In this document: one piece after another, positions 25,301 through 32,981 of the stretch | Numbering within the stretch: position 1 is the first letter of the stretch | Layout of the letters: the number at the start of each line of letters is the position of its first letter | Source: Lactobacillaceae bacterium | GTDB lineage: Bacteria; Bacillota; Bacilli; Lactobacillales; Lactobacillaceae | Reading direction: 5' to 3' | Assembly (NCBI GenBank): GCA_031282325.1 | Contig: JAITDY010000005.1 | Span: forward strand, 1-41,783 | DNA length: 41,783 bases | Notes under the pieces: model-generated | The model's database searches: none | Told to the model about the DNA's origin: nothing | The model's input: only the letters and a program-made list of their open reading frames with translations | Position numbers and translations under genes: made by a program

Positions 25301-25701
25301 TCTTTAATTTGTGTTGCTAATTGCTCAATAAAACCAAACCTATTTTTCATTCGCTGAAAATTTTTCATTTCATTAGGGTGTTCATTTAATAGTGTTAGAA
25401 TTATTAATTTTAATCCGGCATCTGAAATAATTTTTTTATGAATTTTATTATTTAAAAAAACTTTTGTTAATCTAGATAAGGAATAAACCTCTGGCTGTCT
25501 TCCAACGAGAATATCTTTATTTTCATGACGCAACGCCGATATTTTTCTAATTATATCTACTTCAGCATCGAATTTTACATGGTTAGGAACAATATAAAAA
25601 AATCTATCGTTGGTATCTTCTGAATTTTGTTCTGCAATTCTATTTAAAATTACTTTTCTAAAATCAGTTAATCCATTTCCTCTTAAAAACTTAATCGACA
25701 T
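22369..25701 (-). CDS. addB: ATP-dependent nuclease subunit B (RexB/AddB), without iron-sulfur cysteines
   Basis: Partner of AddA; supplies the second nuclease and recognises Chi. The nuclease motif is present: ELRGKIDRIDS and FDYKTNGKKF near residue 915-930. The N-terminus, MSIKFLRGNGLTDFRKV, has no Walker A, as in the RexB form and unlike B. subtilis AddB. The four iron-sulfur Cys of B. subtilis AddB are all missing: the first site reads EQYYRNPYDYF and the C-terminal cluster reads GIKYSDYKDITRFD, and the whole protein appears to hold only one Cys (LMCVLKTG). AGGAT precedes the ATG. It is first in the rexB-rexA operon; length 1110 is typical. Confidence 0.93.
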   Translation of the reverse strand: MSIKFLRGNGLTDFRKVILNRIAEQNSEDTNDRFFYIVPNHVKFDAEVDIIRKISALRHENKDILVGRQPEVYSLSRLTKVFLNNKIHKKIISDAGLKLIILTLLNEHPNEMKNFQRMKNRFGFIEQLATQIKEFKNSSISSSELISASKNATDSLSMKLLSLSNLLSLVNEVFQEKEIMLLNDTLDYLANFFNENNSYFSNMHFYFEGFSNFTESEKRVILAISQKTDVTIGLIGNETDFTEGQLFYKPNQLVKQLGGKSEFIAEKRNISDTIEKIEQVWTELENQGYSGNKSISDLKIISSDTKEAELEFVANEIKKITKDGTIRYKDILILARDLNPYSSIVQNFFNQYNIPIFLDLDSKMNIHPIAELINGILTHGFLNFQYNDLMCVLKTGLLIPENWSRDKFLNTLYLVENYLLSQNINFDWNSIDTFQLYKTDYNFDEEEISSSFLSQKINENANELKTFIQELILELKNIIKNSDTNYDFLTSFIQFLISKGVINKQSSETEQEVWNNFVKLADEIVFLYGSNNFEKETMINIIKSSFSISSFTGVPNKLDGVRISESGAVQSTTYKVTFMIGATSQAIPAISKTKSIINDLDREFIFKKELFSNKYLQDSSKQKMASENLLFYQALLTSNEKIYISFSNADSSGVKLEMSQYVKRLAAVFDVEINRYSIHPENIKELIDRSYSINILNGHLLALKRNNLLNLSTIIKELKLKQNLFVDYNNDVVYIGSEIAKQLFGDLINISISGIEQYYRNPYDYFLKYGLKINKRVKQEINTANIGSYFHAGLQSVFNVLRNNDQSLKDYSDESEFNQLFDNSVQLDLMINENPALKVLASNEENKTIEIYLKKDLKKFLKQMRDIALVTNDKTIFVEQEFGSFGSSEATKIPALKIDKSIELRGKIDRIDSINDNYVIFDYKTNGKKFELNKLNAGLDLQLITYWKAADSILDSSREINIQAAVFLPIRQKKVTDYIKAENKPQILSIGDGKGDTKYIDNDDKASGLSLNENVIPETSLFPLSKRSKRVSVISSSDLQNYMQIAQEKIISASKKILNGEFDIAPYKDGQNNGIKYSDYKDITRFDVQLGDKYNQVKKEKGATNGSSNS

Positions 25702-25752
25702 GTTTTTATCCTAGCATAAAAAGACAATACAACCTATGGACAAATTATGTAA

Positions 25753-25788
25753 AAAAATGGAAATTGAATATAAACAATTTCCATTTTT
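25753..25788. terminator. Intrinsic terminator after gpmA
   Basis: Perfect 14-bp inverted repeat (25753-25766 with 25775-25788), with A-runs and T-runs on the two sides. It lies 18 bases beyond the gpmA stop, between gpmA and addB. Confidence 0.85.
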
Positions 25789-25805
25789 TATGCTTAAAAA
25801 ATTAA

Positions 25806-26519
25806 TTATGCTTCAAGAATCTTTTTGTCGATAATTTTCAAATCTGAATCTAAATCGTAAACCCAAGGTTGTCCGTTAGCAATTTCAACACCCAATATAT
25901 CATCATCTGATATATCTTCAATATGTTTTACAAGAGCACGCAACGAATTTCCGTGGGCTGCAATAATTACATTTTTACCATTTTTCAAATCTTTAGAAAT
26001 ATTTGATTCCCAATATGGAAGAACACGTTCTAAAGTAACTTTTAGATTTTCACCTAATGGAATTTGTTCCTCAGGAACATCATGATATCGACGATCGATT
26101 GCTGGATAACTTTTACCATTAACTTCTACGCTTTCAACAGAATGCTCTAGTAATGGTGGTAAGGTATCATATGAACGACGCCACTGTAAAACTTGTTCAT
26201 CACCATATTTAGCAGCTGCATCGGCTTTATTTAACCCTTGCAGTGCTCCATAATGACGTTCGTTTAATTGCCAAGCTTTCTCTTCAGGAATCCACAATTG
26301 TCCTGCTTCTTCAAGTGCTAAATGTAAAGTAGTGATTGCTCGAGTAAGAACCGATGTGTAAGCTTTGTCAAACTGATAACCTTCTTTTAACAAAGCAGCT
26401 CCCGCTTTTTTAGCTTGATCAATTCCAGTTTCTGATAATTTTGTGTCTACCCATCCATTGAATAGGTTTAATGCATTCCATTCACTTTGTCCGTGACGGA
26501 TTAAAACAAGTTTTGCCAT
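25806..26519 (-). CDS. gpmA: 2,3-bisphosphoglycerate-dependent phosphoglycerate mutase
   Basis: Interconverts 3- and 2-phosphoglycerate in glycolysis, in the cytosol. The catalytic His lies in VLIRHGQSEWN at the N-terminus, with NLFNGWVDTKLSE, LNERHYGALQGL and the second His in AAHGNSLRALVKHIE. At 237 residues, and with the extended C-terminus, it is the dPGM type rather than a broad-specificity phosphatase. The start follows AAGGAGAAAT. It is a single-gene unit ending at a terminator. Dependence on the cofactor-dependent enzyme is common in lactobacilli. Confidence 0.96.
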   Translation of the reverse strand: MAKLVLIRHGQSEWNALNLFNGWVDTKLSETGIDQAKKAGAALLKEGYQFDKAYTSVLTRAITTLHLALEEAGQLWIPEEKAWQLNERHYGALQGLNKADAAAKYGDEQVLQWRRSYDTLPPLLEHSVESVEVNGKSYPAIDRRYHDVPEEQIPLGENLKVTLERVLPYWESNISKDLKNGKNVIIAAHGNSLRALVKHIEDISDDDILGVEIANGQPWVYDLDSDLKIIDKKILEA

Positions 26520-26554
26520 AATTTCTCCTTATTTACATAACTTATTATAAAACA

Positions 26555-27880
26555 TTAGTGAATTAAATAACGATACCATGCTTCTAATGGATTCCAATTC
26601 TCTTTGCTAGATTCTAAAGGAGATAATTTAATTTTCAACCCACTGTTAACACCGTATACTTTTTTTAGATTTTTTACATTATTAATTGAAGTTTTAAAAA
26701 CATCTTTTTTACTAACTGATGATAGACTACGATTATATGAAAAACCATTTGCTGAAATATTAGCAACCTTTTTTTCATTGATCCAAATATTTATCGGTTT
26801 AGACAAACCTAAATCAATTGTTTCTTTTTCAGTAGATAAGAATGATATTTTCTCAGCTCCCTTGACTGATTCTCCAATTTTATAATTTAAAAATTGTCCT
26901 TTAGAATCCGCTGATTCTAATGCTAATAAAGTTTTCTCCCAAGTAGCACTCGGATCATTCATATCAGAACCATTCATTACAATTGAAATATAGTTTTGTA
27001 AATTATTTTTTTGAAAAAACAAACCAACCAACACGGATCCTGCTTTCTTGGAAGATCCAGTTTTAGCAGCAAGTAATTTATAATCATTCACACCTAAAAA
27101 TCCTCTGATTGAACTGGTAGTTGTTAAAAAAGTTTGTACCAATCCTAATTTATTTTGAGGGAATTCAATTTCAGATTGTTGCATTATATTGCTTACTTCC
27201 GGAAATTTTTTAAATAGATTATAAGATAGGGTTGCTAGGGCCGAGGCAGAAATTTCATTTTCTGAATCATCACTAACATTATTTAATTTAAGGCTTCCAA
27301 TTAAATCTCCATTTCTTAATCCTGATGCATTGTAAAACTTATATTGATCAATTGGAAGTTTCATTTCCTTAGCAGTTTGATTCATTAATTTTGCAAATTC
27401 ATCTGGGCTGCCAGAAATAAAATTGCCTATAGCCATAGCAGAAGCATTCGCTGATACATCTAACATTGATATCAACAAATTTTTTATTGTATATGTATCG
27501 TCACTATATAAAGGAACATTGGCTAGTCCATCAGTAAGTGATAATTCTGAAATATCATTACTTATTTTTACTCGATCATTCCATGATATTTTTCCTTTTT
27601 TAATTTCTGAATACAAAATATAAGCCGTCATTAGTTTAGCGGTTGATGCCATCGGAAGCATTTTATTTGAATCTTTTTGAGCAATAATTTGTCCATTACT
27701 CATACTAACAACTGTTGATGATTTAGCATTTAAATTTTGAAATTCAATTGGAGACGCATCTAATATTGGGGATTTTAGATTTGTTTTAGTTTTGATATTA
27801 ACCATAACGCCAATAAAAAAACTAACAATAAAAAAAGTGACAAAGAACCCTAAAATGTACTTCAAAAATTTATTTTTCAT
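26555..27880 (-). CDS. dacA: D-alanyl-D-alanine carboxypeptidase (PBP5/DacA type)
   Basis: Trims the terminal D-Ala from peptidoglycan pentapeptides outside the membrane. One N-terminal helix (YILGFFVTFFIVSFFIGVMV) anchors or secretes it. The penicillin-binding triad is complete: MASTAKLMTAYI (SxxK, near residue 78), SANAS (SxN, near 145) and AKTGSSKKAG (KTG, near 273). The C-terminal part is a beta-rich stalk. Length is about 441 from the ATG at 27880; a TTG at 27898 extends it by six residues. It starts one base after the histidine kinase stop, so it is co-transcribed with the two-component pair that may control it. Confidence 0.9.
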   Translation of the reverse strand: MKNKFLKYILGFFVTFFIVSFFIGVMVNIKTKTNLKSPILDASPIEFQNLNAKSSTVVSMSNGQIIAQKDSNKMLPMASTAKLMTAYILYSEIKKGKISWNDRVKISNDISELSLTDGLANVPLYSDDTYTIKNLLISMLDVSANASAMAIGNFISGSPDEFAKLMNQTAKEMKLPIDQYKFYNASGLRNGDLIGSLKLNNVSDDSENEISASALATLSYNLFKKFPEVSNIMQQSEIEFPQNKLGLVQTFLTTTSSIRGFLGVNDYKLLAAKTGSSKKAGSVLVGLFFQKNNLQNYISIVMNGSDMNDPSATWEKTLLALESADSKGQFLNYKIGESVKGAEKISFLSTEKETIDLGLSKPINIWINEKKVANISANGFSYNRSLSSVSKKDVFKTSINNVKNLKKVYGVNSGLKIKLSPLESSKENWNPLEAWYRYLIH

Positions 27881-27881
27881 T

Positions 27882-29024
27882 TTATTTACCGTCCTCAAGA
27901 TTAATTGGTAAAGTAATTATAAAACTGGTTAACTTCTTGTCTGATTTTACATCTATTTTCCCATGATGTTGTAAAACGATTCCTTTTACAATTGCCAGCC
28001 CTAATCCCGTACCGGAAATTTCTTTATTACGAGATTTATCAACTCGATAAAAACGATCAAATAATTTCTTAGTATCAGATTTAGATATCATTTCTCCATC
28101 GTTTTGAACATAAATAACTACTTTATTTTTTTTAACAGTTGCCATTAATTTAATAAATGTTGCACCAATAGCGTATTTAAATGAATTATTAATTAAATTC
28201 ATCATCACTCTAGCCATTTTTTCTGGATCAGCTTTTATTTCGATATTGTTGGGATTAGTGTAGCTTTCCATGGTAATCATTTGCTCTTTAGATTGAATTT
28301 CAAATTGTGCAACTAGTTGATCTAAGAAATCAGTAATATTCATTTTTTGAAGATTTAAATCATTGGAATTTTTATCAAATGTTTGTGTATATTCGAATAA
28401 ATCACTAATCATTTTTTTCATTAAATTAGCTTGTCGATAAGCGCTATTGACTACTTCTTGCATTTTAGACTTGGGCGGTTTTTTTTCTGATTGCATCATT
28501 TCTAAACCCAAAATAATTGAAGTAAGTGGCGTTCTTAAATCGTGAGAAATATTTCCAATTAATTCCCTTTGCAAAACTTCATTAGAATGTTCATCTTCAA
28601 TAACTTGTTGCCTACTAGCAGTTAAGGCATTTACTTGATTAATTAATTCTTTAACATCTTTTTGAGCAATTCTAAACTTAATCGGTTCAATTACATTCTG
28701 CTCATGCATTGCTTTAATTTGTTTAGTCATAATTTGGATTTGGATTTGCTGTAATTGTTTCAATGTAAGCCAAGCTGCAAAAAGAGCCGATCCTAAGATC
28801 AGTAAAAATAAAATCCATGTTTTCCAATTCAAAAATGACAAATTATTGAAATTTAAAAAATCTTTAGAGTCAGGCAGTAAAATACCCTTTCTTTGTATTG
28901 ATATATTTCCAGAAAATAAATGTGTTAAAAAAGAGTAGGCTGGAATATCTATTAATAATAATATTAAAAAAATTGATACTCCATAAGTAATCAATCTTGT
29001 TAATTCTTTACTCGATAAGTTCAT
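27882..29024 (-). CDS. Sensor histidine kinase, VanS-like
   Basis: Membrane sensor kinase of 380 residues with two N-terminal helices (TYGVSIFLILLLIDIPAYSF, and WILFLLILGSALFAAWLT) around a short outside loop of about 35 residues. The phosphoacceptor is in NISHDLRTPLTSIILG near residue 160. The ATP-binding part carries NLINNSFKYA (N box), DRFYRVDKSRNKE and GTGLGLAIVKGI (G box). A linker helix rich in Gln follows TM2. The small sensor loop suggests detection at or in the membrane. It follows the response regulator by 3 bases and precedes a carboxypeptidase gene, so it probably monitors cell-wall state; the signal is unknown. Confidence 0.88.
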   Translation of the reverse strand: MNLSSKELTRLITYGVSIFLILLLIDIPAYSFLTHLFSGNISIQRKGILLPDSKDFLNFNNLSFLNWKTWILFLLILGSALFAAWLTLKQLQQIQIQIMTKQIKAMHEQNVIEPIKFRIAQKDVKELINQVNALTASRQQVIEDEHSNEVLQRELIGNISHDLRTPLTSIILGLEMMQSEKKPPKSKMQEVVNSAYRQANLMKKMISDLFEYTQTFDKNSNDLNLQKMNITDFLDQLVAQFEIQSKEQMITMESYTNPNNIEIKADPEKMARVMMNLINNSFKYAIGATFIKLMATVKKNKVVIYVQNDGEMISKSDTKKLFDRFYRVDKSRNKEISGTGLGLAIVKGIVLQHHGKIDVKSDKKLTSFIITLPINLEDGK

Positions 29025-29027
29025 ACC

Positions 29028-29720
29028 TTAAATTTCTACTTTATATCCTACGCCCCATACAGTTTGAACAACTTCATCCCCTTTAGTCGCATCTTTAATT
29101 TTGTCACGCAAATGAGAAACATGAACCATAACTGTTTTGGCAGACATAACAGTTTCAGTCTTCCAAACACGTTCAAAAATTTCATCGGCAGAAAAAACTC
29201 GATTAGGATGACTCGATAATAAATATAAAATGCCAAATTCTAAATTAGTTAGTTGAATTGTTTCACCAGCAAGAGTTTTAACTACATGAGAATCTTTATT
29301 AATGGTAATTGCACCTAAGTCTAGAACTTCAGGAGTTGCTTCTTTAACTTCATTAGACGAGCGACGTAAAAGACTCCTAACTCGCGCCATGACTTCAAGT
29401 GCGCTAAAGGGTTTAGTGACATAATCATCAGCACCTTTCATCAGTCCCTGAACACGTTCTAATTCTGATGTTCTGGCAGACACAATCATGACTGGTATAT
29501 TTGAGTCTTTTCTAATTGTATTCAATACTTCCAGACCATCAATTGATCCTGGTAAGTTTAGATCTAGTATTAATAAAGCAATATCCGGATTTGTATTAAA
29601 TTTACTAATTGCTTCTTCACCATTGATAGCAGTTACCGGAGTGTACCCTTCATTTTCTAAATAAAGATTAAAAGTATCTGAAATATCTTTTTCGTCTTCA
29701 ACAACCAATATCTTAACCAT
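29028..29720 (-). CDS. OmpR-family response regulator, VanR-like
   Basis: Response regulator of 230 residues: receiver domain with acidic pocket VEDEKD, phosphoacceptor Asp in LLILDLNLPGS near residue 53, Lys in GADDYVTKPFS; then a winged-helix DNA-binding domain (QLTNLEFGILYLLSSHPN, RVWKTETVMSAKTVMVHVS, VQTVWGVGYKVEI). The ATG at 29720 matches the family start MVKILVVEDE and lies 2 bases after the upstream stop, with AAAGGA 10 bases before; an upstream TTG at 29768 adds 16 residues inside the DUF1129 gene. It pairs with the histidine kinase that follows. Confidence 0.92.
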   Translation of the reverse strand: MVKILVVEDEKDISDTFNLYLENEGYTPVTAINGEEAISKFNTNPDIALLILDLNLPGSIDGLEVLNTIRKDSNIPVMIVSARTSELERVQGLMKGADDYVTKPFSALEVMARVRSLLRRSSNEVKEATPEVLDLGAITINKDSHVVKTLAGETIQLTNLEFGILYLLSSHPNRVFSADEIFERVWKTETVMSAKTVMVHVSHLRDKIKDATKGDEVVQTVWGVGYKVEI

Positions 29721-29721
29721 T

Positions 29722-30507
29722 TTATTTTTTTCCTTTTTCGTAGTTTTGTTTGTAAAGGTTACTTGCATTAGCAGCTAAAATTCCGATAACTAAAAACCCT
29801 TTAGGTAATTTGGTACTTTTTCTCCAATAAAGGTATACCAACAAACCAATTATCGCAAGAACAAACAGAAAACCGTTTGGCAATTCTGGATTAAATTGTT
29901 TAGGAACCATTGCAACTAAAGTAAACAAAATCATCCATGATGCTATTAAGCCAATAACTGCCAATATTTTTTTCCATGCAGGTTTTTTAGATTCCAATAC
30001 TTTAGGATTTGGCGTAATATATCTAATTGAAAATACATATACCAAACCGGACAAAACAGCAATCGATATCAAACTAACAATTCCCATACTTGTAGCATTT
30101 TTTGGATTCATAATTGAAGTAATCCCATACATAAAAGCAAACATTATAAATAACAATCCAGCTGTATCGAAAAATTCAGTTTTAAAATCGAACTCAAATA
30201 AATGTTTAGTAGTTCTAGAATTTGCAGTATTTTTTGAATTAGTACTTTTTTTACCAACATTTTTTAATTTTTCTTTTCTAGTGGCTGCCCCTTTTGGATC
30301 TTTAATATCTAAAACATACTGATTAACCGTACCAAAAAGTTGGGTAGCAGTTATCCCCTTTTTTTGAGCATCTAGTAATTGATTTTTAGTATTTTTCAAA
30401 ACATTGTCAACTGTTTCTTTATTTATTCCACTATCTTCAGCAGTAATAATTTTAGATAATTTATAAATATACTCATTATTTCTTTTGTTTAATTCATTTG
30501 TAGCCAT
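29722..30507 (-). CDS. DUF1129 family membrane protein
   Basis: Membrane protein of unknown function, typical of lactobacilli. The first ~85 residues are a soluble helical region containing the DUF1129 start (NEYIYKLSKIITAEDSGINK and ATQLFGTVNQYVLD), followed by a basic linker and six hydrophobic stretches (for example AGLLFIMFAFMYGITSIM and KILAVIGLIASWMILFTLVA). The length of 261 fits. The ATG is 7 bases after a TATAAT with no ribosome binding site, so its mRNA may be leaderless. It is first in the operon with the VanRS-like pair and the carboxypeptidase. Its link to cell-wall sensing is inference. Confidence 0.75.
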   Translation of the reverse strand: MATNELNKRNNEYIYKLSKIITAEDSGINKETVDNVLKNTKNQLLDAQKKGITATQLFGTVNQYVLDIKDPKGAATRKEKLKNVGKKSTNSKNTANSRTTKHLFEFDFKTEFFDTAGLLFIMFAFMYGITSIMNPKNATSMGIVSLISIAVLSGLVYVFSIRYITPNPKVLESKKPAWKKILAVIGLIASWMILFTLVAMVPKQFNPELPNGFLFVLAIIGLLVYLYWRKSTKLPKGFLVIGILAANASNLYKQNYEKGKK

Positions 30508-30514
30508 TAATTAA

Positions 30515-30520
30515 ATTATA
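30515..30520 (-). promoter_or_regulatory. -10 element of the DUF1129-VanRS-dacA operon
   Basis: TATAAT on the minus strand with exactly 7 bases to the DUF1129 ATG, so transcription would begin at or next to the start codon. It abuts the ychF terminator. Confidence 0.5.
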
Positions 30521-30528
30521 TATTAAAA

Positions 30529-30565
30529 AAATATTAAGTTATAATTTTACAAAAACTTAATATTT
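30529..30565 (-). terminator. Intrinsic terminator after ychF
   Basis: Perfect 12-bp inverted repeat (30529-30540 with 30554-30565), with a T-run on the minus strand. It lies 24 bases after the ychF stop and just before the next operon's -10. Confidence 0.75.
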
Positions 30566-30588
30566 TAAAAAAAATTATAGGGTATCTA

Positions 30589-31689
30589 TTAAACGTTAAA
30601 TAAAAATTCCATAATATCGCCATCGGCAACTACATATTCTTTACCTTCTGAACGTAAACGTCCGGCTTCTTTTACTGCTTTTTCACTGCCATATTTATCT
30701 AAATCGTCAAAACTCATTGTTTCTGCTCGAATAAATCCTCTTTCAAAATCGGAGTGAATTACGCCGGCTGTTTGTGGAGCCTTACTTCCAGCTTTAAAAG
30801 TCCAAGCATGGACTTCTTTAACCCCAGCAGTAAAAAAAGTTCGCAAATCTAACAAATGATAGGCTGCTCTAATCAACTTATCGAGTCCTGATTCATCGAC
30901 ACCTTGCATTTCCAAAAATTCTTGCTTATCGTTATCTTCCATTTGCGAAATTTCTTCTTCGGCTCGGGCTGACAGTCCAATAACTTGAGCATTTTCGTTT
31001 TCAGCATATTCTTTAACCTTTAAGAAGAGTTCACTAGACTCTGGATTAGCCATTTCATTTTCAGCAATGTTAGCAACATATAAAATCGGTTTACTTGTCA
31101 ACAAAAATAATCCTTTTACAATTTTTTGTTCTTCTTCTGAAAACTCTATACTTCTTACTGTTTTGCCTATTTCAAGGACGGGCTTTATTTTAGATACAAC
31201 TGCAAACTCAGCTTTAATATCTTTATCATTTCCACGAGCTTGACGTTCTAATTTAGTATATCGATTATTAATTGATTCTAAATCTGCCAAAATTAATTCA
31301 GTGTTTATAGTTTCAATATCATCAATTGGATCAACTTTACCATTTACATGAATAATTTCATCATCCTCAAATGCTCGGACAACATGAATAATCGCATTAA
31401 CTTGGCGAATATTTTCTAAAAATTTATTTCCTAATCCTTCTCCAGTTGAAGCTCCTTTTACAATCCCTGCAATATCAGTAAATTCAAAAGTTGTTGGGAT
31501 CAGCTTTGTTGTTCCAACTATTTCAGCAATTCTTTGAATACGTTTATCTGGAACTTCTACAACCCCAACATTAGGTTCAATAGTAGCGAATGGATAATTA
31601 GCCATTTGTGCTCCAGCTTTCGTAATCGCATTAAATAATGTAGATTTTCCAACGTTGGGTAAACCAACAATTCCAGCAGTAAGTGCCAT
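30589..31689 (-). CDS. ychF: Redox-regulated ATPase YchF (OLA1-type, Obg family)
   Basis: Ribosome-associated P-loop NTPase that prefers ATP; implicated in stress response and translation control. Walker A is GLPNVGKSTLFNA at residues 8-20, followed by NYPFATIEPNVGVVEVPD, the switch DIAGIVKGASTGEGLG, and a C-terminal TGS domain (DLRTFFTAGVKEVHAWTF). It has the normal 366 residues. It follows the DUF951 gene with AAGGGGAAAATATG at the start. The parA-parB-DUF951-ychF order is conserved in Firmicutes. Confidence 0.96.
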   Translation of the reverse strand: MALTAGIVGLPNVGKSTLFNAITKAGAQMANYPFATIEPNVGVVEVPDKRIQRIAEIVGTTKLIPTTFEFTDIAGIVKGASTGEGLGNKFLENIRQVNAIIHVVRAFEDDEIIHVNGKVDPIDDIETINTELILADLESINNRYTKLERQARGNDKDIKAEFAVVSKIKPVLEIGKTVRSIEFSEEEQKIVKGLFLLTSKPILYVANIAENEMANPESSELFLKVKEYAENENAQVIGLSARAEEEISQMEDNDKQEFLEMQGVDESGLDKLIRAAYHLLDLRTFFTAGVKEVHAWTFKAGSKAPQTAGVIHSDFERGFIRAETMSFDDLDKYGSEKAVKEAGRLRSEGKEYVVADGDIMEFLFNV

Positions 31690-31711
31690 ATTTTCCCCTT
31701 TTTGTAATTTT

Positions 31712-31888
31712 TTATAAAATCTTTTTAATCCTTTTTTCTAGATCAGAACGCGAAAGCATTATAACTCTATTACATTTTTGACATTGTAACTTTATATCTG
31801 CACCCATTCTTATAATTTCCCAATTATATCCACCACATACATGTGGTTTTTTAGTTTCAATAATTGTTCCTAATTCATATTTAAACAT
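31712..31888 (-). CDS. DUF951 family protein, small zinc-ribbon-like
   Basis: A 58-residue protein between parB and ychF, where DUF951 (YyzM-type) is regularly found in Firmicutes. I read it from the sequence because it is short. It begins MFKYELGTIIETKKPHVCGG, has YNWEIIRMGADIKLQCQKCN, and ends DLEKRIKKIL. Three Cys and one His (PHVC and CQKC) form a putative metal site. Its ATG overlaps the parB stop by one base (TAATG), so it is translationally coupled. Function is unknown; nucleic-acid binding is only a guess. Confidence 0.85.
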   Translation of the reverse strand: MFKYELGTIIETKKPHVCGGYNWEIIRMGADIKLQCQKCNRVIMLSRSDLEKRIKKIL

Positions 31889-32775
31889 TAGCTTAAATCG
31901 ACGCCCAAAATATCTAGCAACCTATTTAAGTCATTTTGATCATGATAATTAATGGTGATTGCTTTACCTTTAATATCAACCTTAGTGGCTAATTTATCTT
32001 CAAGTTGATCAATTGCTTCTTGAATAAAAATATTTTTTGGTTTTTTCAGTTTGCTATTAAACGAAGATAAATTTTTAGAATCTTGTTTATTGTTTTGAAC
32101 TAGTTCTTCAACTTGTCTAACTGAATATCCATTTTGAACAATTTTTTTAGCTAAATCATTAATATCTTTTTGAGAAGTTAAACTCAATAATGCTCTAGCA
32201 TGTCCCATTGATATTTTTTGTTCTATTACAAGTTCTTGTACTTCAGGTGGCAAGTTCAATAGTCTTAATAAATTAGTAATAGAGGCACGCGACTTACCTA
32301 ATTTCTCGGCTGCCTGTTCTTGAGTTAGATTTAATGTTTTAATATAAGAGTTTATTCCCTGTGCTTCTTCAATCGCATTTAAGTCTTCTCTTTGCAGATT
32401 TTCAATAATCGCTATTTCCATCATCGAATGATCTGTTAAATCACGAATAATAGCTGGAATTTCTTTTAAATTAGCTAATTGCGATGCTCTAAAACGACGC
32501 TCTCCAGAAACAATTTGAAATTTTTTGCCGTTTGAACGCACAATGATTGGCTGTATAACCCCATCTTGTTTAATTGATTGAGATAATTCATTTAAGGCTT
32601 TGTCGTCAAATATTTTTCGTGGTTGATATGGATTTGCTTGTATTTGATCAATTTTTATTTCTAAAATATTAGCATTCGAGCTATCTTCTTTTTGAATGAT
32701 CTCTTTAATGGTTTTTGGTTCATCAAATAATGCATCTAATCCCTTCCCGAGGCCTCTTCGTTTGGGGTCTGCCAT
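31888..32775 (-). CDS. parB: Chromosome partitioning protein ParB (Spo0J)
   Basis: Binds parS sites near the origin and, as a CTP-dependent clamp, spreads over DNA to organise and segregate the chromosome. The N-terminal tail RRGLGKGLDALF, box I IQANPYQPRKIFD, and the ParB CTPase box VSGERRFRAS are all present. The HTH (LTQEQAAEKLGKSRASITNL) follows, then the C-terminal dimer domain. Length 295 is normal. It overlaps a small gene inserted after parA and is followed by DUF951. I did not find a parS-like palindrome in the window. Confidence 0.96.
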   Translation of the reverse strand: MADPKRRGLGKGLDALFDEPKTIKEIIQKEDSSNANILEIKIDQIQANPYQPRKIFDDKALNELSQSIKQDGVIQPIIVRSNGKKFQIVSGERRFRASQLANLKEIPAIIRDLTDHSMMEIAIIENLQREDLNAIEEAQGINSYIKTLNLTQEQAAEKLGKSRASITNLLRLLNLPPEVQELVIEQKISMGHARALLSLTSQKDINDLAKKIVQNGYSVRQVEELVQNNKQDSKNLSSFNSKLKKPKNIFIQEAIDQLEDKLATKVDIKGKAITINYHDQNDLNRLLDILGVDLS

Positions 32776-32981
32776 TAATTATCTACCTCAATTTCGAATT
32801 CAATCACCGTATAAAAATGTCCCGGCTCATGACGCTTCTTTACGTTTGGAGTTCCTACAAAAGAACTAGAAACATGGCCACCAGAATATTTAAGAAATTC
32901 ATTAACTTTCTTTTGGTGCTCGTGATAATCACCGGCGGTATGAATAAATTCTACTTGATTAATTGTCTTCTTTTTTGTCAT
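32775..32981 (-). CDS. Small protein between parA and parB, unidentified
   Basis: No family recognised. The 68-residue soluble product, beginning MTKKKTINQVEFIH and containing HKKVNEFLK-like helices (HEHQKKVNEFLKYS) and HFYTVIEFEIEV, is acidic at its C-terminus. The ATG, with AAGGA upstream, lies inside the parA 3' end (23-base overlap) and its stop overlaps the parB ATG by one base. parA and parB are usually adjacent in Firmicutes, so this gene is an insertion between them. Tight coupling argues for real translation and a function with ParAB, but no direct evidence. Confidence 0.6.
   Translation of the reverse strand: MTKKKTINQVEFIHTAGDYHEHQKKVNEFLKYSGGHVSSSFVGTPNVKKRHEPGHFYTVIEFEIEVDN

Noticed and set aside
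29048..29236. 62-codon ORF on the same strand within the VanR-like gene
   Set aside because: An out-of-frame shadow within the conserved DNA-binding domain.
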